A DNA stretch of 64,000 nt from Alphaproteobacteria bacterium 32-64-14 (GTDB lineage Bacteria; Pseudomonadota; Alphaproteobacteria; Caulobacterales; Hyphomonadaceae), in the NCBI GenBank assembly GCA_002280725.1, contig NCEM01000004.1, forward strand, positions 50,024-114,023, given 5' to 3'. Position 1 is the stretch's first letter; every line of letters starts with the position of its first letter. Shown here piece after piece: positions 8,749 to 16,661 of this stretch. The translations under genes and the position numbers were made by a program. Under the pieces are notes generated by a model. It saw nothing but the letters and a program-made list of their open reading frames with translations, ran no database searches and was not told the origin of the DNA.

Positions 8749-9267
8749 TTAGGCGGGCGCTGAGGGGCTCACATCTGGAATGGTGAGCACGGCCTCGTCC
8801 TTCGACAGGCTCAGGATGAGGCCTTTCCTGTCGCTGGTGAGGGAGCGCCTCATCCTGAGCCTGTCGAAGGACGAGGCGCGGGATTGGGGCGAGCGCGGCT
8901 GTCGCGCGAGGGTATGAGCCACATCAACGGTGTCATGCTCGGCCTTGTGCCGGGCATCTTGGTGGGTGGCTTCGCGGGGTTCGTTTGCGAGTCCCCGCGG
9001 GTGTTCCAACAGAGATTCTCGGGACAAGCCCGAGAATGACTCGCTGGAAGAGTCTGCTTCCTGTTTTTGAGTGTCGGGCTTTGCCTGGGGCAGAGCTTGC
9101 GGAGCGGGGCTCGTGTGCCAATCACGAGTTTCGCTACGCCTGCGCATTCCGAGCATTGCGGCGACGCCAAGCACCAGCTCGGCGATCACGCACAGCAGCG
9201 CCGTCAGCGAGAGCTGACTAAGCGAGGGGCTTGCAAGGCCATATGCGGGAGATCGCGCCGGTGTCAT
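8749..9267 (-). CDS. Doubtful ORF with one hydrophobic segment, ending in repeat sequence
   Basis: A 172-codon frame from an ATG without a clear ribosome-binding site. The first 45 residues contain a plausible membrane helix (LSLTALLCVIAELVLGVAAM). Downstream, the frame runs through all three palindromic repeats of the island, and its C-terminal half is simply their translation. It may be a small membrane-protein gene whose end has been replaced by repeats, or not a gene at all. Confidence 0.2.
   Translation of the reverse strand: MTPARSPAYGLASPSLSQLSLTALLCVIAELVLGVAAMLGMRRRSETRDWHTSPAPQALPQAKPDTQKQEADSSSESFSGLSRESLLEHPRGLANEPREATHQDARHKAEHDTVDVAHTLARQPRSPQSRASSFDRLRMRRSLTSDRKGLILSLSKDEAVLTIPDVSPSAPA
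8792..8877. repeat. Long perfect inverted repeat, 31-bp arms
   Basis: The arms at 8792-8822 and 8847-8877 are exact reverse complements over 31 bases, separated by 24 bases. The core unit TCCTTCGACAGGCTCAGGAT is a dispersed intergenic repeat familiar from many alphaproteobacterial genomes. Here two copies face each other and could form a very stable hairpin. No T-tract follows, so it does not look like a simple terminator. Confidence 0.9.
8935..8957. repeat. Short palindromic repeat
   Basis: Eight-base arms ATGCTCGG and CCGGGCAT (one G-U type mismatch) surround a 7-base centre. The unit is of the dispersed intergenic kind seen in alphaproteobacteria. It lies between the long inverted repeat and a third palindrome. 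Confidence 0.6.
9015..9037. repeat. Palindromic repeat with 9-bp arms
   Basis: The perfect arms ATTCTCGGG and CCCGAGAAT flank ACAAG. This is another short dispersed-repeat type, different in sequence from its two neighbours in the island. Confidence 0.65.
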
Positions 9268-9452
9268 GGCTGGGAGAATACGCCGGGTGGAGGCGCCCGG
9301 GGAAAACTCGTGGTGCAGAATTTTTGTGTTTCACACAAATCCGGAGGCGAGTGCCTTGAGATCGTGAGTGAAGATTTTTCTGTTTCCGACAGCGACGGAG
9401 TCGCGAAGATGCCGGGCAGGCGCCTGGCGGTCCAGAGGTTCGGCGTGTCGTC

Positions 9453-9572
9453 TCAGACGTGCAGGAGCGAGAATACGAAGTTGGTGACGATGGGCGCGGC
9501 AAGCACCACAGCGATCATCAGAAACGTCACGCCGGCGGGAAGATTCTCAGTCGCGTCGTGTGATGGGCGCAT
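9453..9572 (-). CDS. Predicted 39-aa single-pass membrane peptide
   Basis: A 40-codon frame starting at the ATG whose complement ends at 9572. The product has a short polar N-terminus, one strongly hydrophobic stretch (VTFLMIAVVLAAPIVTNFVF) and a short tail ending LLHV. A GGAG lies about 11 bases before the start. The amino-acid composition is that of a real transmembrane helix, and the frame avoids the repeat sequence nearby. Function is unknown. It diverges from the glycosylase gene. Confidence 0.5.
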   Translation of the reverse strand: MRPSHDATENLPAGVTFLMIAVVLAAPIVTNFVFSLLHV

Positions 9573-9623
9573 GATAGGACATGCTCCATGTAAATCGGGC
9601 GCCACCCTGCAGGACCAAGGCTG

Positions 9624-10307
9624 ATGCGATCATTCGACAAGATTGAGGCAATGGCGGGAAAACATCATGGCGGACCCAAAGGGCTCGTCAGCAAGCTGGG
9701 CGCGTGGGAGGTCGACACCAACCTCGCCGGCAAGAAGGACGCGCAGCTTCTCAGCGGCATGGCCAAGGCGGTGTTTTCATCCGGATTTTCCTGGCAGGTG
9801 ATCGAGAAGAAGTGGCCGGGGTTCGAACTGGCGTTCGACAAATTCGATCCGATAAAGGTCGCCGCTTACGGCGAGGACAAGATCGACGCCTTGCTCAAGG
9901 ATGTGCGGATCGTCCGGAATGGGGCGAAGATCATGGCGGCGATCGAGAATGCGCGTTTCGTTGTTGCAACCGCGAAGGCGCACGGGTCGTTCGCGAAGTT
10001 TCTCGCCAACTGGCCGCTGACCGACCAGATCGGCCTGCTGGAGCATCTGAAGAAGAACGCCTCGCGCATGGGCGGCGCGACGGGGCAGTACTTCCTGCGC
10101 TTTGAAGGGTGGGATGGCTTCATTCTTTCCGGAGACGTCGTGAAGGCGCTGATCCGCGAGGGCGTGGTGACCAAGGAGCCGACGTCGAAGAAGGATCTGG
10201 CGGCGACGCAGGCGGCGTTCAACACCTGGCGCGGGCAGACCAAGCGGCCGATGCGCGAGATCAGCCGCATCCTCGCGCTGAGCGTCGGGCCGAGCGGGCC
10301 GGTGTGA
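9624..10307 (+). CDS. DNA-3-methyladenine glycosylase I (Tag)-like protein
   Basis: A 227-aa protein whose central region (FSSGFSWQVIEKKWPGFELA, then FDKFDPIKVAAYGEDKI) follows the helix-hairpin-helix glycosylase fold of the Tag/COG2818 family, followed by KIMAAIENARF as in Tag. Family enzymes remove 3-methyladenine from alkylated DNA. The zinc-binding Cys/His residues of classical E. coli Tag are not obvious, so this belongs to a divergent branch and its activity is uncertain. The start could be 9624 or the ATG nine codons later. Both have weak upstream signals. Confidence 0.75.
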   Translation: MRSFDKIEAMAGKHHGGPKGLVSKLGAWEVDTNLAGKKDAQLLSGMAKAVFSSGFSWQVIEKKWPGFELAFDKFDPIKVAAYGEDKIDALLKDVRIVRNGAKIMAAIENARFVVATAKAHGSFAKFLANWPLTDQIGLLEHLKKNASRMGGATGQYFLRFEGWDGFILSGDVVKALIREGVVTKEPTSKKDLAATQAAFNTWRGQTKRPMREISRILALSVGPSGPV

Positions 10308-10381
10308 TTGGGTGCATGCTGACATGTTCTGACGCGGGTCGCGCTTAAGCTGCGCGCGTATCAATTTCGGGGGAAGCCGCG

Positions 10382-10843
10382 ATGGCTGGATTGCCTTTGG
10401 TGGGCGGATGCATGTGCGGAGCGCTGCGCTATGAGGTGAGTGCGCCGCCGCTGATGGTCTACAATTGCCATTGCACGAACTGCCAGAAGATCGGTGGCGC
10501 GGCGTTTCACACGGCGGCGACCGTGATGGAAGCGAGCCTGCGCTTCACAGCGAGCGAGCCTGCCCGTGTTGAGTGGGTGGCGGATAGCGGTGCGATCCGG
10601 GTCGGCTTGTTCTGCGGCGCATGCGGGACGCGGATCGCCAATGGTGGCGCGCCATCGAATGGCATTCTCAGCCTGCGGACTGGCACGCTGGACGATACGA
10701 GCTGGGTGCAGCCTGTGGGCGACACTTTCACGGCCAGCGCGCAGCCGTGGGTGACGTTTGTCGATGGCGGGTTGAGGTCTGAACGGGCGCCGGAAAGCTA
10801 TGCGCCATTCATGGCGGCGTTCAAGGCGCAGGGACGGTTCTAG
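10382..10843 (+). CDS. GFA family (Mss4-like fold) protein
   Basis: A 153-aa protein with the zinc-ligand pattern of the glutathione-dependent formaldehyde-activating (GFA) superfamily: CMC at residues 10-12, CHCTNC at 29-34 and CGAC at 78-81. A GGGGGAAG ribosome-binding site precedes the ATG. The founding member speeds S-hydroxymethylglutathione formation, but most single-domain GFA proteins have no tested activity, so the family name is the safe call. Confidence 0.88.
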   Translation: MAGLPLVGGCMCGALRYEVSAPPLMVYNCHCTNCQKIGGAAFHTAATVMEASLRFTASEPARVEWVADSGAIRVGLFCGACGTRIANGGAPSNGILSLRTGTLDDTSWVQPVGDTFTASAQPWVTFVDGGLRSERAPESYAPFMAAFKAQGRF

Positions 10844-10856
10844 GCGAGGGGCGGTT

Positions 10857-11048
10857 CTAGTCTTTCGACTCGTCGCGTTCGCGCCTGGCGCCATCCAGCT
10901 TTTTGACTTCGGCTGACTTCGTTTTTTCGTCGCGCGACTTCTCGCCCTTCGTGCGGCCGAACAGGATTCGCTTGGCGCCGGCCTCCTGCTCGCGCTCGTC
11001 GCGTTCGCGCTTCTTGCGAAACTGCTTGAGGTTGACGATGTCGGCCAT
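10857..11048 (-). CDS. DUF4169 family small basic protein
   Basis: A 63-aa highly charged protein starting MADIVNLKQFRKKRERDE and containing FGRTKGEK, the hallmark of the alphaproteobacterial DUF4169 family. It is almost certainly helical and cytoplasmic. Function is unknown. The strength of the family match makes it a real gene despite its size. Confidence 0.85.
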   Translation of the reverse strand: MADIVNLKQFRKKRERDEREQEAGAKRILFGRTKGEKSRDEKTKSAEVKKLDGARRERDESKD

Positions 11049-11137
11049 GACTCAACTATCCGTTCGGCGCACTCAGGCTGGGCGAAGCGGCAGGGTTGCC
11101 CAATATGACGGTGGGATCAACCCGTGTCGGGGGCCGG

Positions 11138-12181
11138 TCAGTGGCCCGCGACCTGGCGGGGCCGGCGGACCAGGTTGCGGACGAGCGCGGCGGTGGGCTT
11201 CTCGAAGTATTTCATCGAAAGCGTTGAAATCACCGCGGTCGTGACAAGCGTTGCTGCGAGGATGAGGCCTTCTGCGAGCAGGCCCTCGCCTGCAACCAGC
11301 AGGACAACCTGCGCAACGATCGCGATCACGATCGGGTGCAGCAGGTAGGCCGAGTAGCTGGCGTCGCCGAGGCGCGTGATCACGCTTGTCGCGGCAGGCG
11401 CACGATAGAGGTCCTGTGCTGCGGCAGCGAAGACGATGAACATCGCGGGGATGCCGTACTTGAAGAGCGTCGCGATGTCCCTGCCGAGGAGGGACGGCAG
11501 AATGACGAGCGCGGCAAAGCCGGCCAGCGCAAGCGGCCACATCGGCGTTGCGCGGACGAAGGCGATGACGGCAGGCGCGCGCAGTGCATAGGCGATGGCG
11601 CAGCCGGCGGCGAATTCAAAGATGATCGGGTTGGCGTAGAAGCGGGTGAAGACGCTGTCGCCGGCGATCATGGCGATGGCCCAGACCAGCGTGATCAGCA
11701 AGAGGATGCTGGCCAGGCGGAAAGCGCGCGGCAGGAACAGCGAGATCGCGAACAGCGCGTAGAACATCATCTCGTAGTTCAGCGTCCAGCCGACGCCGAG
11801 GATCGGATAGACGTGGCCGGCGGCGTCAAGGTGGGGAACGAAGAACAGGCTGGCGAGGATCGACTCAGGGGTAACCAGCGTGGTCGGGAAAAGCCATTCG
11901 CGCACGAGCACGAGACCGATCACAACGAACGTGGCGATCCAGTAGAGCGGAACGATGCGGGCGATGCGCTTGGTGGCGAACCAGCCGGGCGTCTCATCGT
12001 CGCGCGTGGTGTGCACCATCACGAAGCCGGAGATCACGAAGAACAGGTCAACCCCGCCTGAGGGCAGGTCGAGATAAGCCATGCCGATCGGATCTTCCGG
12101 GCGCACGAAGCGCATGAGGCAATGGTAGATGACCACCGAATAGGCGGCGATCGCGCGCAAGGTTTGCAGGTTGTTCAGCAC
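11138..12181 (-). CDS. Acyltransferase family 3 (OafA/YrhL-like) membrane protein
   Basis: A 347-aa integral membrane protein with about ten hydrophobic helices and the family opening LQTLRAIAAYSVVIYH, where the His is the conserved catalytic candidate, followed by VDLFFVISGFVM. The family moves acetyl or other acyl groups onto surface sugars or lipids. The start is a GTG with AAGGGC about 9 bases upstream. The acceptor cannot be predicted because no polysaccharide cluster is nearby. Confidence 0.9.
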   Translation of the reverse strand: MLNNLQTLRAIAAYSVVIYHCLMRFVRPEDPIGMAYLDLPSGGVDLFFVISGFVMVHTTRDDETPGWFATKRIARIVPLYWIATFVVIGLVLVREWLFPTTLVTPESILASLFFVPHLDAAGHVYPILGVGWTLNYEMMFYALFAISLFLPRAFRLASILLLITLVWAIAMIAGDSVFTRFYANPIIFEFAAGCAIAYALRAPAVIAFVRATPMWPLALAGFAALVILPSLLGRDIATLFKYGIPAMFIVFAAAAQDLYRAPAATSVITRLGDASYSAYLLHPIVIAIVAQVVLLVAGEGLLAEGLILAATLVTTAVISTLSMKYFEKPTAALVRNLVRRPRQVAGH

Positions 12182-12356
12182 GATGCTGCGCCCTTGCGCG
12201 TCCAGAGACTATGGTGGGGATGCGCCGCGACTGGCGCTACGGACACTCGGCCCGCAGGGCGAACCGCATCAGGTCGCACCCCCTGTGCGGGTCTGTGCAG
12301 GAAACCTGCCACATGGACGGTTCTGGGTGTTGCGCGATCACGCTGGCGAAACGCGG

Positions 12357-13277
12357 TTAATGCGCGGCCGATGCGGTCTGCGTGGCGGCGGCAGGGGCGC
12401 CGGTTGCCTGCGGGATCATGGCGAAGGCGCGGGCGGCGCGCAGGTCGCCGACTTCGAGCACGATGCGTTTGACGCCCTGGTCGGCGACGCGGCTGGGCGG
12501 GACAAGCTCGATCTGGATCGCCTCGCGCGGGTCGAGCTGTTCGAGTTCAGGGATGGCGGAGGTGTTGAAGGTAAACACCCAGATGGGCTCGCCGACGGCG
12601 TCCTTGGCGCTGGCGACCTTGCCAGCCCATTCGATGCGCGAGATGGAGCGCGGCGGCGCGACCAGCTTGGGGCCGGGCTTTGAGAAGGCGCCAAACCACG
12701 GCTCGGGCATCTTGGACGGATCGCGCATGATCAGCTGCACGGACGATGGCACGGCGCCCTTGGCGGGCATCGCGATGGCGAGGCGGATCTCTTCCGGCCT
12801 GGCGGGCGCTCGGCGCAGGCCGAACGTGATGGCGGACGTCTTGTCAGTCTGGGAGACGGCCCAGCGGTCGTGAACCGAGCGTGAGGCGCCCCAGATGGAA
12901 TGGGCGGCGGGGTATTCGATGTAGGTGGTCTTCACGAAGGCGCGGTAGCCGTTGCGAACGGTTTCGGCGACGGAGACGACATCGGGGTGGACACAGCCGA
13001 GCGACTTGGCGCGGGTGCGGACTTCCGTGGCGAGGCGGGCCATCTCGGAGCGGCTTTCGTTGGCGCGCAGGAGTTCGCCTTCGGCCTGGTAGAGGCCTGA
13101 GAGCAGGGCGAGGCGCTCGCCATCGGAGAACAGGTTGCAGGATTCATCCGCCGCAGTGATCGCAACGCGCTCCAGCCAGGTGCGGCGCACGGCGGCGGCG
13201 TCTGCATGTGCCACGGGAGACTGGGCGAGCACGGCGGCAGCCAGCAGGGCGCGGAGGGGGCGTAGGCGGGTGGTCAT
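12357..13277 (-). CDS. Unknown secreted protein
   Basis: A 306-aa protein with a clear signal peptide (RALLAAAVLAQSPVAHADA, cleavage near residue 26). The mature part is soluble, with cysteines at SCNLFSDGER and LGCVHPD that could form a disulfide. It includes mixed alpha/beta segments such as IWVFTFNTSAIPELEQLDP. No known domain was recognised. It follows a predicted 50-aa membrane peptide gene on the same strand at 52 bases. Confidence 0.75.
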   Translation of the reverse strand: MTTRLRPLRALLAAAVLAQSPVAHADAAAVRRTWLERVAITAADESCNLFSDGERLALLSGLYQAEGELLRANESRSEMARLATEVRTRAKSLGCVHPDVVSVAETVRNGYRAFVKTTYIEYPAAHSIWGASRSVHDRWAVSQTDKTSAITFGLRRAPARPEEIRLAIAMPAKGAVPSSVQLIMRDPSKMPEPWFGAFSKPGPKLVAPPRSISRIEWAGKVASAKDAVGEPIWVFTFNTSAIPELEQLDPREAIQIELVPPSRVADQGVKRIVLEVGDLRAARAFAMIPQATGAPAAATQTASAAH

Positions 13278-13329
13278 GTGCGGGCAGAGCCTAGGAAGCC
13301 CGCATAAAGGATGCGTTACGGAAGCGGCG

Positions 13330-13482
13330 TTAACGCGCGTCCAGCGCCTCGGCGCGCAGTTCCTTACCGATAGAGATCAGGCCGCAGACCAGCAGGCCAA
13401 CGATGGCGCTGAGCACGTAAACGCCGATGCGCTGGGCCTCGGGCGTGGGTTGGAGTGCAACAAGAGTGGCCGTTTCGAGCAT
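13330..13482 (-). CDS. Predicted 50-aa single-pass membrane peptide
   Basis: A 51-codon frame with an ATG at 13482. The product has a short polar head (LETATLVALQPTPEAQRIG), one hydrophobic helix (VYVLSAIVGLLVCGLISIG) and a charged tail (KELRAEALDAR). The arrangement looks like a genuine small membrane protein. The ribosome-binding site is weak. It diverges from the DUF1491 gene. Confidence 0.5.
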   Translation of the reverse strand: MLETATLVALQPTPEAQRIGVYVLSAIVGLLVCGLISIGKELRAEALDAR

Positions 13483-13567
13483 GGGGTTCGCCCAAATGGT
13501 TTACGCGCGTACAGCCGAACGGGTGCAAGGCGGGCGCCAGCCTCGAAAAATGTGGTAAACGGGATTC

Positions 13568-13906
13568 ATGCCGCGCGAAGTTCCAACGCATCTCTGGGTT
13601 TCAGCCTTGCTCCGGCGCGCGTCGGTGGCGGGCGCGTTCGGGACGATCGTGCATCGCGGTGACGCGGAGCGGGGCGACGTGCTGGTCAAGGTGATGCGGG
13701 CGCGGGGCGAGGCGGACCTCTATGCGCCGGCGTTCAATCCGGAGGGACCGTCCTCTTTCGAGAAGCTGGAGGCGGAGGGCGAGCCGGGCGTTGATTCGCT
13801 GATCGCGCGACGCCGGGCCAGCGACCGCGACCTCTGGGTTGTCGAGATCGAGGACACAGCCGGGCGGCACTTCCTGACGGAGCCGGTGCGAGGCGAAAAG
13901 CCCTGA
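13568..13906 (+). CDS. DUF1491 family protein
   Basis: A 112-aa protein matching the alphaproteobacterial DUF1491 family: the opening LWVSALLRRASVAGAFGTIV, the RGDAERGDVLVKV strand and the late RRRASDRDLWVVEIED segment. It is soluble and predicted alpha/beta. No function is known for the family. Confidence 0.87.
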   Translation: MPREVPTHLWVSALLRRASVAGAFGTIVHRGDAERGDVLVKVMRARGEADLYAPAFNPEGPSSFEKLEAEGEPGVDSLIARRRASDRDLWVVEIEDTAGRHFLTEPVRGEKP

Positions 13907-13994
13907 CAAACCCTGCGGTTCCGCTGGCGCTCATTCGCTTGCGAAAGTCTTCGGCGCGCGCCTAGATACCAGCGGGTATACATGGAGGCGTCGG

Positions 13995-14765
13995 ATGCGG
14001 GGTACCGTTCTTCAATACGACGACAATTCCGGTAGCGGTTTCGTCAGCGGTGACGACGGCATCCGGTACACGTTCCGGCGCTCCGACCTTCAGCAGCTGC
14101 GCCCGATCTCGGCGGGCATGAAGGTGGATTTCGTGCCGAAGGACGGCACGGCGAGCGAAATCTACATCATCGACGCCAGCGGCGCGATCGCGTCTGGCAA
14201 TCCCGCGCCGCAGGGTGGCGGATATGCGCCCGGATTTCAGGGCGGCTATGCCGTGGCAGCGCCCGCGGGCGCGTCGGCCTATTCAGGTGAGGATCTTGGC
14301 CTCTGGGACTACTTCAAAAAAGCCATGGCCAAATCGTTCAATGGCGAGGGCAGGGCGCGGCGGAAGGAATACTGGTCGTTCGTGCTGTTCACGTCGCTGA
14401 TCTTTTTCGTGCTGGGCATTCTGATGTTCACCATCGCAGGCGGCGCAATCGCTGCTGCGTTGAACGAAGCTGCCTACGGATATAGTTATGGGTATGGAGG
14501 CGCGGGTCTCGGAGCTCTGATCGGCGCTCTCGGAATCTGGTGGATTGTCTTTCTCGTCGTTTCTCTGATTTTTTTGCCGGCCGGAATCACCGTGTCTATT
14601 CGCAGGCTTCATGACCTCGGCATGTCGGGCTGGCTCTACCTGGTCGTACTGTTGCCCTACATCGGCAGCTTGTTCTTGTTCGTCTGCGCGCTGATCCCCT
14701 CGCAGAACCAGGTGAACAAGTATGGCCCGATTCCGAAACCGGCGCCGCCGGTCTACGGCGGCTGA
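13995..14765 (+). CDS. Cold-shock-like domain fused to DUF805 membrane domain
   Basis: A 256-aa two-part protein with GGAGG upstream of its ATG. Residues 1-60 (MRGTVLQYDDNSGSGFVSGD ... ISAGMKVDFV) have the beta-strand pattern of a small cold-shock/OB-like domain. A Gly/Ala-rich linker with aromatic residues follows. From about 95 the protein is a DUF805 domain: LWDYFKKAMAKSFNGEGRARRKEYWSF (split here by a linker residue pattern), three to four helices, and IRRLHDLGMSGW. A strong terminator lies 28 bases after the stop. DUF805 function is unknown. The nucleic-acid-binding role of the first domain is inferred from the fold only. Confidence 0.83.
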   Translation: MRGTVLQYDDNSGSGFVSGDDGIRYTFRRSDLQQLRPISAGMKVDFVPKDGTASEIYIIDASGAIASGNPAPQGGGYAPGFQGGYAVAAPAGASAYSGEDLGLWDYFKKAMAKSFNGEGRARRKEYWSFVLFTSLIFFVLGILMFTIAGGAIAAALNEAAYGYSYGYGGAGLGALIGALGIWWIVFLVVSLIFLPAGITVSIRRLHDLGMSGWLYLVVLLPYIGSLFLFVCALIPSQNQVNKYGPIPKPAPPVYGG

Positions 14766-14793
14766 TCAGCAACCACTGACGCAACTGAATCAG

Positions 14794-14830
14794 CGCCGCG
14801 CGGACCTGAGGTTCGCGCGGCGTTTGTTTT
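14794..14830 (+). terminator. Rho-independent terminator of the DUF805 gene
   Basis: A 13-bp stem (14794-14806 with 14810-14822, one G-U pair) closes a 3-base loop and is followed at once by TTTGTTTT. It sits 28 bases after the DUF805 stop and is the best terminator in the window. On the opposite strand there is no T-tract, so it serves the plus-strand gene. Confidence 0.88.
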
Positions 14831-14851
14831 CGTGAATGAGGGACGTCAGCG

Positions 14852-15343
14852 CTACTTCGCTGTGCGCATCTCGATCAGGAATTTGTCGGCCATGACCGTG
14901 CCGAGCGAAAATTCCTCGTACACGCCAAGGCCGCGCTGCGGGATGTAGACGCGCTTCCACGCCGAGATGGGCTCGTTGCTGGCGCCCGAGGCGGCGATGA
15001 AGTGGGTGCGCGCCTCGACCTGGATCGGGGCGTCGGTGCAGTTCACCATGCGCGCCTGCACGTGCATCGTCTGCGTCGCGGTGCGGCCGGCGCCAGCCGA
15101 CTGGACCATCACCTGCTTGATCAGGTTGGGCTCGAGGATCTGGATCTGGTCCAGCGGGATCGGCGAGAACGAGCCTGGGATCTGCGAGTCGAGCACGCCG
15201 TTGGCGGGGACGGAGCCATTGCCCAGCGCGCCGGCGTTGCACGATGTGGTGCGCATGCCGGTGGTGGGCGCGGTGCCGCAGGCCGAGGTGAGCGCAAGGC
15301 CGAGGGCAGCGGACAGGACAGCAGCGGATTTGAAGGCGGCCAT
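14852..15343 (-). CDS. YcfL-type (DUF1425) lipoprotein
   Basis: The frame extends to 15535, but the ATG at 15343 has AGGAG 8 bases before it and starts a lipoprotein signal (LSAALGLALTSAC), giving 163 aa. The mature part (EARTHFIAASGASNEPISAW, then RVYIPQRGLGVYEEFSLG) fits the YcfL family, periplasmic immunoglobulin-like lipoproteins found next to LpoB. It is the last gene of a three-gene lipoprotein operon and starts 4 bases after the stop of the COG3014 gene. Confidence 0.82.
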   Translation of the reverse strand: MAAFKSAAVLSAALGLALTSACGTAPTTGMRTTSCNAGALGNGSVPANGVLDSQIPGSFSPIPLDQIQILEPNLIKQVMVQSAGAGRTATQTMHVQARMVNCTDAPIQVEARTHFIAASGASNEPISAWKRVYIPQRGLGVYEEFSLGTVMADKFLIEMRTAK

Positions 15344-15347
15344 GGGG

Positions 15348-16637
15348 TTATCTCCTGAGAGAGGCATTGGGGGGAGCTGAGGGAATATCGGTCGCAAGGC
15401 GCGAGCGGGCATAGGCGAAGCCGCACGTGCCCTTTGGATCCATGCGGACTTTGGGGACGAGGCTGCCGAGAATGGAGCCGCCCTGATCGACGAAGATGGC
15501 TTCGGTCGGCATCGCGCCGGCGGGCAGGCTGACATAGTCGATGTGCGCGGGCAGGTTGTCCCAGTAGCGCGTGTCCGCTTCGGGGCGCGCGGCGTCGGCG
15601 ATCAGCAGCGATGCGATGCCGATGATGGCGGCGCCGGCGGCGATGCCGAGGGCTGCGTCGGAGTTGTCGCTGTAGGAGGCATAGACCGCAACATCGAGCG
15701 CGGTGTCGGCGACGGCGAGCGAGGCGGCGCCGATGCCGGTGGCGATGTCCTTGAACTCGGCCTTGCCGGCGAGGATCTTGTCGACCTCGCGGCCGCCGCG
15801 CGTGGAGGCCTGCCAGTAGAGATCTTCACCGAATGTCGTGTCGTAACCGCGGCCGTTGGCGACGAAGATCGCCTTCTGCTCGGGCACAGGTTCTGGCGGG
15901 AGGAAGGTGAGATATTCGCCATACTCGCCGCCGCCCACTTTCAGCGGGGGCAGGCCAATGTCCGCGATGGCGAGCATGCGGTCGCTGGGGCGCGGGATGT
16001 AGATGCCGGGGCGGGCCTGCAGCGCGCGTTCGTAGAAGTCACGCGCGAGCACGGTGTTGCCTTCGCACTGCGAGGCCCAGCCGGAAAGAACATCGAGGAT
16101 GGCGAAGTCGGACTGGTAGCGCTGGTCCTCGGCGAAGGCGTCCTGCAGTTGGCCGCCCTGGAACACGGCGCGGGCGTTGCCGTAATCGCCCTCGCCCATG
16201 AAGAGCAGGCCGCGATACAGGAAGGCCATCGCGCGCTCGTAGGCTTCGCCCTTGAACTCTTTCGTGCGCTCCGGAACGAAGGTGGAGCGCGCTTTTTCTG
16301 CGGTCGGGTTATCGGCGTAGATCGCCTCGATGTAGTTGAGTGCGTCGTCGAACGAGGCGGCAGCGATTGCGTCGGCGCCAGCTTCGAACGCAGCAAGGCC
16401 GGAGCGCATCTGGTTGAGCACGCGATTGCGCTGGCCGCCGGTGAGCACGGTTGCATAAAGGTGATGGGCGTTGGCCGGCTTGTCTGCCAGCCATGCGTTC
16501 ATCTGCTCCGGCGGGACATAGATAGTGTCGTCAACCGTGCCGCACGCGCCGAGCAGCAGCACGGATGCAGCGACCCCTGTCAGCCAGGTTCTGGCGAACA
16601 GGGATCGCGCAAGCCGAGATTGGCGAACAGAGACCAT
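15348..16637 (-). CDS. COG3014-family lipoprotein
   Basis: A 429-aa protein with a lipoprotein signal (GVAASVLLLGAC). Residues about 50-200 are helical and TPR-like (LNQMRSGLAAFEAGADAI; RAMAFLYRGLLFMGEGDYGN). A hydrophobic stretch near 315-345 (AALGIAAGAAIIGIASLLIA) may be membrane-associated. The length and the neighbours (LpoB-like upstream by 24 bases, YcfL-like downstream by 4) match the COG3014 proteins that form a conserved trio with LpoB and YcfL. A role in PBP1b control or envelope assembly is inferred from context. Confidence 0.78.
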   Translation of the reverse strand: MVSVRQSRLARSLFARTWLTGVAASVLLLGACGTVDDTIYVPPEQMNAWLADKPANAHHLYATVLTGGQRNRVLNQMRSGLAAFEAGADAIAAASFDDALNYIEAIYADNPTAEKARSTFVPERTKEFKGEAYERAMAFLYRGLLFMGEGDYGNARAVFQGGQLQDAFAEDQRYQSDFAILDVLSGWASQCEGNTVLARDFYERALQARPGIYIPRPSDRMLAIADIGLPPLKVGGGEYGEYLTFLPPEPVPEQKAIFVANGRGYDTTFGEDLYWQASTRGGREVDKILAGKAEFKDIATGIGAASLAVADTALDVAVYASYSDNSDAALGIAAGAAIIGIASLLIADAARPEADTRYWDNLPAHIDYVSLPAGAMPTEAIFVDQGGSILGSLVPKVRMDPKGTCGFAYARSRLATDIPSAPPNASLRR

Positions 16638-16661
16638 GTCCCCCGTCCCGTCCTGGAACGA

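Larger units (their letters stand above)
8621..9452. other. Gene-poor repeat island
   Basis: About 830 bases without a convincing gene. The stretch holds three unrelated palindromic elements (listed separately) close together. Reading frames across it translate to low-complexity peptides containing the repeat units, which argues against coding. The only protein-like segment is a minus-strand hydrophobic stretch starting at 9267, listed as a low-confidence ORF. Confidence 0.65.

Noticed and set aside
9067..9623. Plus-strand open frame of 185 codons before the glycosylase
   Set aside because: It crosses part of the repeat island, lacks a ribosome-binding site, has low-complexity composition and overlaps the better-supported 39-aa membrane peptide on the other strand.
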